DNA of 64,000 bases from JAEZAA01 sp964514485 (GTDB lineage: Bacteria > Pseudomonadota > Gammaproteobacteria > Pseudomonadales > Oleiphilaceae), in the NCBI GenBank assembly GCA_964514485.1, contig CAZEWG010000013.1, positions 1-64,000 on the forward strand, in the 5' to 3' direction. The position numbers and the translations under genes were made by a program. The notes beneath the pieces were generated by a model. That model did not search any database and was not told the origin of the DNA. It worked only from the letters and a program-made list of their open reading frames with translations. Shown here in pieces: positions 7,590 to 16,131 of the stretch (position 1 is the first letter of the stretch; each line of letters starts with the position of its first letter).

Positions 7590-7655
7590 GGAAGCCTCCT
7601 TCTGATGATTCAGTTCGGCTTCCGTCTGTTCGGTCAGCGTGGTTGTTCTATTGCT
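7587..7655 (-). promoter_or_regulatory. Conserved ssuE leader with hairpin over the ribosome-binding site
   Basis: The + strand carries GGCTTCCG (7617-7624), CGGTCAGCG (7631-7639) and CTATTGCT (7648-7655), as in the lsfA leader. In the RNA, GGAAGCC (from 7617-7623) can pair perfectly with GGCTTCC (from 7590-7596), which abuts the ATG of the leader ORF. The 20-base loop and the stem edge contain AGGAGG, so folding would hinder ribosome access. Confidence 0.6.
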
Positions 7656-7731
7656 CTTATCCCACTAGGGGAGAGATGGATGAATCATAAACAGAATCTT
7701 TAGGTTGATGAAGTAATAAAAAGTTAATTAG

Positions 7732-7750
7732 TTATTCTTTTGTAGAATAT
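7732..7750 (-). promoter_or_regulatory. CysB-like operator of the ssu operon
   Basis: The palindrome TTATTCTTTTGTAGAATAT has the same 7-5-7 pattern as the one upstream of lsfA, and the flank shares AATAAAAA with it (+ strand). It lies about 145 bp upstream of the leader ORF. CysB or a related LysR-type regulator is the likely ligand; this is inferred from half-site similarity. Confidence 0.55.
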
Positions 7751-7816
7751 AAAGGGTATGGTATTTCCGGCTGCATGCCAGCGATGTAGGAGGTGGGTGG
7801 AAGCCCCCGAGAGTGG

Positions 7817-8695
7817 CTAGTGGCTGGCTCGCCGCTCCAAGGCCCGCAAGCACAGCAGGACCAGAACCAACCCCGCCAGCAGGTAGGGGCCGGCCCCAAG
7901 CACCCACATCAGGGTTCCACCCAACTGCTGGTCTTCCAGCGGGGACAGGCCCCACAACAGCCCCACGGTTTGGGCCTGTTCTGCGTAGTAGGTATAGAGG
8001 GGGTAGCGGGCAAAGGTGAGAACGGCGCCCAGAAAGCCGGTATGGATCAGGGTCGACAGAACCCACAGGGTGTTGGCTCCATAGCGCTGCAGGCTGCTGC
8101 CGCCCCGGTGCAGCATGCTCCACCAGAACAGGTGAGCGGAGAGCAAAAAGCACAGGTGCTCCATGAAGTGGACGGTGTCGTTGCGCAGCGCCCACTGGAA
8201 GGCGGCGGGGGCATGCCAGGCCCAGATGACCAGAGCATGCAGGGCAAAGGCGATGCCCGGGCGGGTGATGAGGCTCCAGATCCCGGACGAGTGACGCGCA
8301 AAGCCCCGGATCAGGAGACGTCGTGCCCGGACTGGCAGGGCCGCCAGGATGAGCGGCAGCGGCCGGGCAGCCACCAGCAAGGGTGCCGCGACGGAGAGCA
8401 GTAACATGTGTTGCAGCATGTGCGCGGCGAAACTCTGGCCGCTCAGGGCTTCCAATGGCCAGATCAATGCCAGGAACAGGCATAGCAGGGCGGCGGCGAA
8501 GGCGGTTATGCGCAGAGGTGATGGGCGGCGCTTCCAGAGCCTTAACAAGCCGAGGCTATATAGGCAGGTGCCGAGCGACAGGGGAATCAGCACCCAAGGG
8601 TCGAGTTGCCAGGGGCCTGCATGGGAGTGCCCCCCGTGAGCGTGAGCCCAGGACGGGGCGAGCACCAAGCCGACCAGCCAAGCCCGCCGGCTCAT
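7817..8695 (-). CDS. CtaG/Caa3-type cytochrome c oxidase assembly-like membrane protein
   Basis: The 292-residue protein has an N-terminal signal-like helix, a His-rich stretch (AHAHGGHSHAG) and about seven hydrophobic segments. Conserved His motifs (HMLQHMLL, HALVIWAWHAP, HFMEHLCFLLSAHLFWW) match the Caa3_CtaG family. Members are linked to copper delivery or assembly of aa3-type oxidases. No oxidase genes are nearby, so the partner is not visible. It lies upstream of the ssu promoter on the same strand and reads towards it. Confidence 0.8.
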   Translation of the reverse strand: MSRRAWLVGLVLAPSWAHAHGGHSHAGPWQLDPWVLIPLSLGTCLYSLGLLRLWKRRPSPLRITAFAAALLCLFLALIWPLEALSGQSFAAHMLQHMLLLSVAAPLLVAARPLPLILAALPVRARRLLIRGFARHSSGIWSLITRPGIAFALHALVIWAWHAPAAFQWALRNDTVHFMEHLCFLLSAHLFWWSMLHRGGSSLQRYGANTLWVLSTLIHTGFLGAVLTFARYPLYTYYAEQAQTVGLLWGLSPLEDQQLGGTLMWVLGAGPYLLAGLVLVLLCLRALERRASH

Positions 8696-8832
8696 AGTGC
8701 TTGCCCTTGAAGCGAGAGCGATACCATGACGTGTGATCCATCCGTGGTGATCTGAGTCCGCTTATATAAAGGACTAGAAGCCCCAGGCTTTCAAAGGAGA
8801 CTCGACTGAACGGGGGCTTTTGGGCCGGCAAT

Positions 8833-8860
8833 AAAAAAACCCGCCGAAGCGGGTTTTTTT
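8833..8860 (-). terminator. Terminator of the TRAP operon
   Basis: CCCGC, CGAA and GCGGG form a hairpin with A-runs on one side and T-runs on the other, so it can work in both directions. It lies just after the dctM stop. Everything nearby reads on the minus strand. Confidence 0.85.
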
Positions 8861-8876
8861 AGGTTGGGCCAAGATC

Positions 8877-10190
8877 TTAATCGAAGATCTTGTTGGGCAG
8901 GTAGGTCGCAATCTCCGGGAAGATCATAACCAGTGCCAGACCAACCAGTGACACGATCACGTAGGGGATAATCGAGGTGTAGATATCCCGCATGGTGATA
9001 TCGGGTGGCACCACCCCTTTTAGGTAGAAGAGGTTGAAGCCAAACGGCGGTGTCATGTAGCCGATTTCCATGTTGATCACGAACAGGATACCGAACCAGA
9101 TCGGGTCGAAGCCCAGTGAGACCACGATCGGCACGAAGACCGGCAGGGTGATCATCATGATACCGACCGGATCCAGCACCATGCCCAGCAGGAACACGAT
9201 CAGCATCATGAAGATGATGATGCCCCAGGGGCCGCCCGGAATGTAGGTCATCAGGCTTTCGATCAGGGCCTGAGCGCCCATGCCTTGGTAAGCGGCGCTG
9301 AAGGCGTGGGCACCGAACAGGATCCAGGCGATCATACCGGTCAGTTTGAAAGTTCGGATCGAGGCTTCATGCATCAGGTTGAAGCTGAGCTTGCGGTACA
9401 CCGCCGCTGAGATCAGAGCGCCCAGAACACCGATGGCTGCCGCCTCGGTGGGCGTGGCCAGACCGAGCATGATGGAACCCAGCACCATAACCACGATCAT
9501 GATGGGCAGGATCACCGCTTTCAGGGCATCGAACTTCTCTTTCCAGCTGGGGCGCTGATCCTTGGGAATGGCCGGGGCCAGTTCCGGTTGCAGCCAGCAG
9601 CGGATGATGACGTAGGCGGTAACCAGCACCATCAGCAGCAGGCCGGGCAGCAGGCCTGCCACAAACATTTTGCCCACGGAAACACCGGTAATCAGCGAGT
9701 ACAGGATCATCAACACGCTTGGCGGCACCAAGACTCCCCAACTGCCGCCGGTATTGATACAGCCCAGCGCCATTTTCTTGTCATAGCCCCGTTCCAGCAT
9801 GGAAGGCAGGGCAATGGTGCCCATGGCGACCACGGCGGCGCCACTGATACCGCTCATGGCGGCGAACAAAGCACAGATTCCCAGAGTACCAATGGCCAGG
9901 CCGCCGCGAATGCCGCCGCCCCAAAGGAACATCATATGATAGAGGTCCTTGGCCACCCCGGTTCGCTCCAGCAGCATGGCCATCATGACATAGAGCGGGA
10001 TGGCTACCAGGGTGAAGCTTTCCATGGTGCCCCACATCTGGGACGCCACCATATAGAAGGAGTCTGCACCCCAGGTGAAATACAGAAAAACAACCGAGAC
10101 GCCACCCAAGACGAAAGCCAGGGAGACACCCAGGAACAGGAACAGCAACAGCGATCCGAAAAACAGGAGGGTCAGAACTTCAATACTCAT
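8877..10190 (-). CDS. dctM: TRAP transporter large permease (DctM type)
   Basis: The 437-residue inner-membrane protein has about twelve hydrophobic segments and the DctM pattern: FLGVSLAFVLGGVSVVFL at the start, NTGGSWGVLVPPSVLMILY, and VLDPVGIMMITLPVFVPIV near the C-terminus. It is the Na+-coupled transport subunit. It overlaps dctQ by four bases. Confidence 0.93.
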   Translation of the reverse strand: MSIEVLTLLFFGSLLLFLFLGVSLAFVLGGVSVVFLYFTWGADSFYMVASQMWGTMESFTLVAIPLYVMMAMLLERTGVAKDLYHMMFLWGGGIRGGLAIGTLGICALFAAMSGISGAAVVAMGTIALPSMLERGYDKKMALGCINTGGSWGVLVPPSVLMILYSLITGVSVGKMFVAGLLPGLLLMVLVTAYVIIRCWLQPELAPAIPKDQRPSWKEKFDALKAVILPIMIVVMVLGSIMLGLATPTEAAAIGVLGALISAAVYRKLSFNLMHEASIRTFKLTGMIAWILFGAHAFSAAYQGMGAQALIESLMTYIPGGPWGIIIFMMLIVFLLGMVLDPVGIMMITLPVFVPIVVSLGFDPIWFGILFVINMEIGYMTPPFGFNLFYLKGVVPPDITMRDIYTSIIPYVIVSLVGLALVMIFPEIATYLPNKIFD

Positions 10191-10750
10191 GGGTGCTCTC
10201 CTGTGGTGCCGTGTTTATGAGTAGGAGCAGGCATCAGGTTGAGAGCAACACCGATGTCTTCCAGCAGGCGGGCAATGCCCTGCAGCAACAGCAGGAAAGC
10301 GGCCACCGGAATAGTTGCCTTGACCGGCCAGATGTAGGGGTCCCAGGCCGAGAAAGAGGTTTCCCAGGACTGGATGGAATCCCAGGCCATGGAAGCGCCG
10401 AAATACAACACCGAGCCGACGAACAGGAAAAACAGTACCGACGTGAAAATGTTGACGATGGCTTTGGTACGGTCTGAAAAATGAGAGTAGAAGATGTCGA
10501 CGTTGACGTGTTCCCGATGGGCCATGACATAGCCGCCGGACATCACAATGTAAAAACCGAACAAGAGCTGGGTCAGCTCGTTGGTCCAGACGGTTGGCGC
10601 TTCCATGGCGTAGCGGAAGAAGACTTCCATGATCAAAAACAGGAACATGGCGTAGACGAGGTATGAAACCAAGGTCCCGACAAAATCGTTCAGACGGGTG
10701 ATCCCGTTGATATAGGCTTGGATTACACGCATGTAAGCTCCCACAAGCAC
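10187..10750 (-). CDS. dctQ: TRAP transporter small permease (DctQ type)
   Basis: The 187-residue protein has four hydrophobic segments with the DctQ signature in between (FRYAMEAPTVWTNELTQLLFGFYIVMSGGYVMAHREHVNVDIFY). This matches the usual W-N-E and H-V-x-V-D residues of the family. It forms the membrane complex with DctM and receives substrate from DctP. It is separated from dctP by 100 bp that hold a perfect hairpin. Confidence 0.92.
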   Translation of the reverse strand: MLVGAYMRVIQAYINGITRLNDFVGTLVSYLVYAMFLFLIMEVFFRYAMEAPTVWTNELTQLLFGFYIVMSGGYVMAHREHVNVDIFYSHFSDRTKAIVNIFTSVLFFLFVGSVLYFGASMAWDSIQSWETSFSAWDPYIWPVKATIPVAAFLLLLQGIARLLEDIGVALNLMPAPTHKHGTTGEHP

Positions 10751-10771
10751 TGAATCGATTGGTAAAAGGGA

Positions 10772-10793
10772 AGCGGGTCCGGTAGGACCCGCT
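10772..10793 (-). other. Perfect hairpin between dctP and dctQM
   Basis: AGCGGGTCC and GGACCCGCT form a 9-bp stem with a GGTA loop. On the minus strand TTCCCTTTT follows, a weak terminator tail. Such structures after a binding-protein gene often protect its mRNA or reduce read-through, giving more binding protein than permease. Confidence 0.65.
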
Positions 10794-10850
10794 GTCGGCT
10801 AGGGCTTATCTGACTCTTGTGGAGTGGATCCCAGGCGATCCGAATGCAGA

Positions 10851-11894
10851 TTAGAGGTAGCCGAGATCGGTCAGGAAGGCGCGTACCATTTTGACGGCTT
10901 CCGCAGCGCTGGGATGGCGTTTGGCTTCAACGTCCCAGGATTTTTGGGCAGCTTCGGTCAGACGCTTGAGTACGTCTTCCGGAAGGTCGTTAATTTGTAC
11001 ACCACGGTCCTTGATGGCTCTCGCCAGGGCGATGCGCTCTTGGTACAGGTACTCGTTGGTGCGGGACCAGAACTGCTCTTCCAGGGTCTGGACCAGGATA
11101 TCGCGGATATCCTTGGGCAGTTTGTCCATGGCTTTCATGCTGACGATGATCGCGTCGGTGCCGGCGATGTTCAGGGCCGGTTGTACGTGGTATTTGGTCA
11201 GGTCATACAGGCCCATGCTGTCCGCGCCCTGTGCCGCACCCCAGTGAGCTGCGTCAACCACGCCGGTAGACAGAGCGGTGTAGAGCTCACTGCCGGGCAG
11301 GTAGGAGGCTGCCGCACCTGCATCAGTCAGGAAGGTTTGCATGGCGCCGGAGGAACGGATCTTCAGCTTGGTAAAGTCTTCCCAGCTGTTGATGGGCTTG
11401 CGGCTCACCAGCTCGGTGGGGTAGATCTTGTCCGTGGAGTAGTATACGCCGTGCTTGGCCGCTTGATCCTGAAGCATTTTCTCGAAGCCCAGGTGTTTGT
11501 GGAAGTACACGGTTTCCCATACGTTACGGAACGCAAAGGGCAGGCCAGAAGCTACGCCAGCCAGAGGAATTTTGTCCTGGGCATAAGACGGGGAGATGGT
11601 ACCCATCTGGATAATACCGCGGCTAACGGCGTTGAAGGTTTCCCGGGCCTTGAACAGAGCGCCGTCTTCATAAAGCTGGAGCTGGAGACGTCCGTTGGTC
11701 CGCTCGTCGAGGGTATCTCTCAGGCGCTCCAGGCTGTCCTTGAAGGAGCTGCTGGAAGCCGGCCAGTGGGATTGTACTCGCCATTTGATGGTTTCTTGGG
11801 CGAATGCCGCAGGCGCGAACATCGTGGAAGCCGCAAGTGCGACCGCCGTGGTGGTCAGTGCGATTTTTTTGCGGAATTGAGATAGAACTTTCAT
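10851..11894 (-). CDS. dctP: TRAP transporter substrate-binding protein (DctP type)
   Basis: The 347-residue periplasmic protein has a signal peptide of about 32 residues ending in APAAFA. The DctP-family core follows: WRVQSHWPASSSSFKDSLERL, GALFKARETFNAVSRGIIQMG and LKIRSSGAMQTFLTDAGA, with the conserved Arg of LKIRSSG that binds the ligand carboxylate. The substrate is therefore probably an organic acid. The WxxQSxWPA opening resembles 2-oxoacid binders more than the classical C4-dicarboxylate DctP, but this is a weak argument. It is first in its operon. Confidence 0.9.
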   Translation of the reverse strand: MKVLSQFRKKIALTTTAVALAASTMFAPAAFAQETIKWRVQSHWPASSSSFKDSLERLRDTLDERTNGRLQLQLYEDGALFKARETFNAVSRGIIQMGTISPSYAQDKIPLAGVASGLPFAFRNVWETVYFHKHLGFEKMLQDQAAKHGVYYSTDKIYPTELVSRKPINSWEDFTKLKIRSSGAMQTFLTDAGAAASYLPGSELYTALSTGVVDAAHWGAAQGADSMGLYDLTKYHVQPALNIAGTDAIIVSMKAMDKLPKDIRDILVQTLEEQFWSRTNEYLYQERIALARAIKDRGVQINDLPEDVLKRLTEAAQKSWDVEAKRHPSAAEAVKMVRAFLTDLGYL

Positions 11895-12005
11895 ATGAAA
11901 CCCCTATTTGTTGTTTTGTGGGTGCCTATTCAGAACCAAACAGTTGTTTGAATCTGTGTTTCGCTAGGCGGTATGAAAAGCTGCACAATGAACCTTCATG
12001 CATTG

Positions 12006-12033
12006 AATTTAACACAGCTTTTTAATTTTTCAA
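12006..12033 (-). promoter_or_regulatory. Possible sigma-70 promoter of dctPQM
   Basis: On the minus strand TTGAAA (12033-12028) and TAAATT (12011-12006) stand 16 bases apart in an AT-rich stretch about 110 bp before dctP. Confidence 0.35.
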
Positions 12034-12102
12034 CGTAAAGTTTTGGTTAATATTTTTTATTGGACAGCCCAGTATGGTTTTAAGGCCGGATGCGAAACAA
12101 TG

Positions 12103-12129
12103 CGACTTTGGTCGGAAGCTCCAAAGTCG
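12103..12129. promoter_or_regulatory. Perfect inverted repeat in the dctP / hybrid-kinase divergent region
   Basis: CGACTTTGG (12103-12111) and CCAAAGTCG (12121-12129) are exact reverse complements around a 9-base spacer. It could be an operator for a dimeric regulator or an RNA hairpin; there is no T-run after it. The remaining 440 bp between the divergent genes hold no convincing ORF. Confidence 0.45.
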
Positions 12130-12335
12130 TGGCGCGCAAACCCGGGAAAACTTAGACGTCAGTACCAGTTTAATTCTGGGCGACGCCGATGTAATGGTCC
12201 AATCGCCGGAGTTGAGCAGATGGCCGATGGCGGAAAAGCTGGGGCGTTCTGGGTATGCTTTGAGGTAGAATTGGATTCAGGCAAGTCTGTCATGTTGTGG
12301 CTCGCCCTGAGTGCGATGCAATGGAACTGTAGAAG

Positions 12336-15224
12336 ATGCTAAGCCACCTCGTGAGTCTCTTTCAGATAAACCCGAACGCTAAGCTGCCCATGGCCCAGGC
12401 TTGGCGGGTGCGGCTGTGTCATCAGGCCGCCGCTGTTTTGATGCTGGCAACCCTGGTGGTGGCGGGCGTTGGCTACGCCTGGATCGGCTCCCCACTGTTT
12501 CTGGCACTAGGTACTTTGCTGTTAATTGTACAGTGGGGGGTGGTGCAGCTAAATCGTGAAGGGTTCCATCGCCTGGCCCGGTTGGGCTTCTGCGTCTGCA
12601 ACGGCCTCCTTCTTTATATATGCTCCAGCCTGCTGGGCGAGCGCTCCGGATTTTTCCTCTTTTATCTGGTCGGCTTGGTGACCTGTCTCACGCTGTTTTC
12701 CCCCCAGGAAAAGCTGTATCGGTGGGGGACGCTGGCCTGGCTTCTGTTGCTGATGACCTTGGATGTGCTGCTGGAAGTGCGCCTGCTGACTTACTGGAAT
12801 GCCAGTGTGGCACAACAGGAGGCGGTACGGTGGCTGGTGGTTCCCGGCGCTGTCGCGATGTGTGGCATGTTGTGGGTGATGCAGTCGCGGGAGGCCGAGT
12901 GGTTGCAACAGGAGAAGGAGCGTCAGAGGCTCAAGCTGGAAGCCATGATCGCCTCCTCGGATGAGACGGTTTTGGAGCTGGATGAGCAGTGGCGGCTGGT
13001 GAACCTTTGGAGTCGGGAGAAGGACGAAAGCCTTTTCGCCCCTCATTTGCGCCGCTCCCTCTCGGTGAAAGACTGGCTGCCGCCGGAGCTGGCGAGGGAG
13101 TTTGACGAGGTTGCCAAGCAGGTTCTGGCAACGGGCCTTGAGCAGCGCTTCGAGTATCGTTCGCCGTTCAGTGGCGACTGGTATCAGGCCCGCCTGATCG
13201 CGCTGCCAGTGAACGAGACCGGAGACCATCACCTGCTGGTGCGGCTGCACAATATCCAGAGTCAGCGGGAACGGGGCGCGCGGTGGAGCCTGTTGGAGGA
13301 CTGGGTGCGCCATCATCCGGAGGCGATCCTGTTTCTGGATGGGGCCGGTTATATCCAATCCTGTAACCCGGCAGCGGAATCCCTCTATGGCTATACCGAA
13401 GCCGAGTTGAAAGGACAGTCTTCCTTTATGTTTCGGGGCGAGGATAGCCTGAACCTGCAGGACGTCGAGCGTCAGATTGTCGAGCGGCGGGGCTGGTGTG
13501 GCGAGTCGCGCCAGCGTCGGCGTGACGGGAGCCAGTTTGATGTCTGGATGTCGCTGACGGCTGTGCTGAACGAACAGGGGGAGCGTCAAGGGCTGGTGAT
13601 GATGTCTCGTGACATCTCCGAGGCCAAGCGCCAGGAGCAGCAATTGCGATGGAGCGAGCGGCGCTTCAAGTCGATGATCGAGCATGTGCCGGGGATGGTA
13701 TACGAGTGGTATACCAACGAGGACGGCAGCCAGGCCGGTTTCAGTTACATCAGCCCCCGGATCCGGGAAATTTTTGGGGTGGAGCCGGAACCGGTGATGC
13801 AGGATATGACCCTGTTAAGTAGCGCGATTCATCCGGAAGACCGGGAAGCCTTTGTCCAGTCCATCCAGACCGCCGTCCGAACCCGGACTCCATGGAACCA
13901 TCAGGCGCGTTTGCTGCTGAATAATGACCCCGAGAATACTCTTTGGTTGATGGGGGCTTCGGCGCCGGTTGACTGGAATGATGAGCAGGTGGTGTTTCAT
14001 GGGGTGTTAATGGACATTACCCCGGAGCGCCGCTATCGGGAGGAGCTCATGGCGGCCAAGGAACGTGCCGAGGCCGCGTCTCGGGCCAAGGCGGAGTTTT
14101 TATCCATCATGAGCCATGAGATCCGCACGCCGATGAACGCCATTATTGGCCTGACTCATTTGTTGCTGGAGGAAAACCCGCGTCCCGAGCAGGTGGAGAA
14201 CCTCAGCACACTACGTTTTTCCGCGGAAAACCTGCTCTCCCTGATCAACGATATCCTGGATTACAACAAGATCGAAGCGGGCAAAATCCAGTTGGAGCAA
14301 ATTGAATTCGATTTGCATGACCTGCTACGGGGGGTGAGCCGAAGCGCCCAGTACAGTGGCCAGGAAAAGGGCCTGCTGATCAGCGAACTGCTGGATCCTG
14401 ACGTGCCCCGCTGGGTGATCGGGGATCCGACCCGCCTGGCGCAGATTCTGAGTAATCTGCTGAGTAATGCGGTGAAGTTTACCCACCGTGGGCGGGTCGA
14501 ATTGAGCGTGCGGCGCCTGGATCAGGGCGATCCGGAGCGGGCCCTGCTGGAGTTTCAGGTGACGGATAGTGGTATTGGGATTCCCGAGAGCCACTTGGGG
14601 CGGATTTTCGATTACTTCACCCAGGCCGACGAAAGCATCACCCGCTCCTACGGGGGGACCGGTTTGGGCCTGGCGATCACCAAGGCGCTGGTGGAACGCT
14701 TTGGCAGTGAAATCCGGGTTCACTCCCAGCTCGGCGTCGGCTCCAGCTTTTCCTTCCAGCTGTATCTGCCCTATCGGCGCCAGCCACTGGAATCCGGTCC
14801 CCAGCTTCCCCTGTTGGAGCCGGTCAATCTGTCCGGGTGTCGCATCCTCCTGGTGGAGGACAATCCGGTGAACGTGATGGTGGCCGAGAAGCTGCTGCGT
14901 CGATGGGGCGCCCAGGTGGATACCGCCAGCAATGGTTTTGAGGCCCTGGAGCAGGTGCAACGGCACCCTTACGACCTGATCTTGATGGATATCCAGATGC
15001 CCCTGAAGGATGGTTATGCCGCTGCCCGGGAGATCCGCGCCCTGCACGGTGACCGCTATCATTCCCTGCCCATTATCGCGCTCTCCGCCGCGACCACGGA
15101 TGATGTGTTAATGGAAACGGTACGAGCCGGGATGGATGGCTTTCTGGCCAAGCCCATCAACCCCAACGAGCTCAAACGCAAAATTTTCCGCTATGTTCGC
15201 CTGCACAGCCATTACGGGAGCTAA
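12336..15224 (+). CDS. Orphan membrane hybrid histidine kinase with PAS domains
   Basis: The 962-residue protein starts with about 190 residues of membrane helices. A short coiled coil and three PAS-like regions follow (about 205-300, 315-430 and 437-565; the second reads AILFLDGAGYIQSCNPAAESLYGYTEAELKG in family style). The HisKA box FLSIMSHEIRTPMNAIIG has the phospho-accepting His at residue 594. HATPase motifs come next, then a receiver domain with phospho-acceptor Asp at residue 885 (LILMDIQMP). No separate response regulator gene is adjacent, so its target is unknown. It is divergent from dctPQM. The ribosome site is weak; a start at 12390 is possible. Confidence 0.9.
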   Translation: MLSHLVSLFQINPNAKLPMAQAWRVRLCHQAAAVLMLATLVVAGVGYAWIGSPLFLALGTLLLIVQWGVVQLNREGFHRLARLGFCVCNGLLLYICSSLLGERSGFFLFYLVGLVTCLTLFSPQEKLYRWGTLAWLLLLMTLDVLLEVRLLTYWNASVAQQEAVRWLVVPGAVAMCGMLWVMQSREAEWLQQEKERQRLKLEAMIASSDETVLELDEQWRLVNLWSREKDESLFAPHLRRSLSVKDWLPPELAREFDEVAKQVLATGLEQRFEYRSPFSGDWYQARLIALPVNETGDHHLLVRLHNIQSQRERGARWSLLEDWVRHHPEAILFLDGAGYIQSCNPAAESLYGYTEAELKGQSSFMFRGEDSLNLQDVERQIVERRGWCGESRQRRRDGSQFDVWMSLTAVLNEQGERQGLVMMSRDISEAKRQEQQLRWSERRFKSMIEHVPGMVYEWYTNEDGSQAGFSYISPRIREIFGVEPEPVMQDMTLLSSAIHPEDREAFVQSIQTAVRTRTPWNHQARLLLNNDPENTLWLMGASAPVDWNDEQVVFHGVLMDITPERRYREELMAAKERAEAASRAKAEFLSIMSHEIRTPMNAIIGLTHLLLEENPRPEQVENLSTLRFSAENLLSLINDILDYNKIEAGKIQLEQIEFDLHDLLRGVSRSAQYSGQEKGLLISELLDPDVPRWVIGDPTRLAQILSNLLSNAVKFTHRGRVELSVRRLDQGDPERALLEFQVTDSGIGIPESHLGRIFDYFTQADESITRSYGGTGLGLAITKALVERFGSEIRVHSQLGVGSSFSFQLYLPYRRQPLESGPQLPLLEPVNLSGCRILLVEDNPVNVMVAEKLLRRWGAQVDTASNGFEALEQVQRHPYDLILMDIQMPLKDGYAAAREIRALHGDRYHSLPIIALSAATTDDVLMETVRAGMDGFLAKPINPNELKRKIFRYVRLHSHYGS

Positions 15225-15422
15225 GGCCGATTCGCAAAGCCTTTTCCAAATTCGGTAAAATAGCTTTCTAGATTCAGTACACAAAAGTTTTCCGGTATTT
15301 CGTCCCGCGAACCTCGCTGAGTTCGCTCGCACCTGTTGGATGAAAACCCGGAAAACCGAGCCACAGGCGCTTATCTATCCAGATGCCCGGTTGGGCCTGA
15401 CTGCAGTTGAGGGGAGGATCGG

Positions 15423-16124
15423 GTGGAAGCAGAGAAACCAATGCAACAAGACCATGAAGTGTCCGCAAATCGCGTGGTAGCCATTTATTCAGGGGGCATG
15501 GACTCCTTCACGATCCTGCACCGTCTGCTGCGGGAAGGGCGTGAGGTTTATGCGCTGTCATTCAATTATGGGCAGCGGCACAGCAAGGAATTGCAGTTCG
15601 CACGCCGCGTCTGCGCGGAATTGAAGGTGCCCCACAAGGAAGTGGACATCACCGCCATCAACCAGCTATTGCTGGGCTCGTCGCTGACCGATGATATCGA
15701 CGTGCCGGAAGGGCATTATGCCGCGGAAAACATGAAGTCCACGGTGGTGCCCAATCGCAATATGATCATGTTGTCCCTGGCGATCGGCTATGCGGTATCG
15801 ATCAAGGCCGGAGCGGTCTATTACGGCGCCCATGGCGGCGATCACGCCATCTACCCGGACTGCCGGCCGCTGTTCGTGGAAAAAATGAACGCGGTGTCCC
15901 AGGTGGCGAACTATGAGCCGGTGGATGTGGTGGCGCCCTACCTGTACGCCGACAAGATTCAGATCCTGCGGGACGGACTCGACATGGGGCTGGACTACAG
16001 CAAGACCTGGACCTGCTACAACGGCCGCGAGCGGGCCTGCGGCAAGTGCGGCTCCTGTATCGAGCGCCTGGAGGCATTCAGCGTCAACGGTGCTGTTGAC
16101 CCCCTTCCTTACGAAACCGCCTGA
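15423..16124 (+). CDS. queC: 7-cyano-7-deazaguanine synthase QueC
   Basis: QueC turns 7-carboxy-7-deazaguanine into preQ0, the precursor of queuosine in tRNA. The 233-residue protein has the PP-loop ATP motif YSGGMDSFT, the RNMIMLSLAIGYA segment and the zinc-binding cysteine cluster C-x7-CGKCGSC near the C-terminus. I chose the GTG at 15423 because GGGAGG lies at ideal spacing; the ATG at 15441 is the alternative. queE follows after 7 bases. I see no recognisable preQ1 riboswitch upstream. Confidence 0.94.
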   Translation: MEAEKPMQQDHEVSANRVVAIYSGGMDSFTILHRLLREGREVYALSFNYGQRHSKELQFARRVCAELKVPHKEVDITAINQLLLGSSLTDDIDVPEGHYAAENMKSTVVPNRNMIMLSLAIGYAVSIKAGAVYYGAHGGDHAIYPDCRPLFVEKMNAVSQVANYEPVDVVAPYLYADKIQILRDGLDMGLDYSKTWTCYNGRERACGKCGSCIERLEAFSVNGAVDPLPYETA

Positions 16125-16131
16125 GGCTGTC

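Noticed and set aside
10824..11885. 353-codon open frame on the + strand
   Set aside because: It is antisense to dctP and shows no protein family character.
12043..12342. Small ORFs in the dctP / hybrid-kinase divergent region
   Set aside because: None has a convincing ribosome site or recognisable protein pattern, and two frames compete.
12549..13685. 378-codon open frame on the minus strand
   Set aside because: It is antisense to the PAS region of the hybrid kinase; the translation is His/Gln/Pro-rich low-complexity sequence.
15225..15422. preQ1 riboswitch upstream of queC
   Set aside because: No short GC hairpin with an A-rich pseudoknot tail could be identified; the 198 bp remain unexplained.
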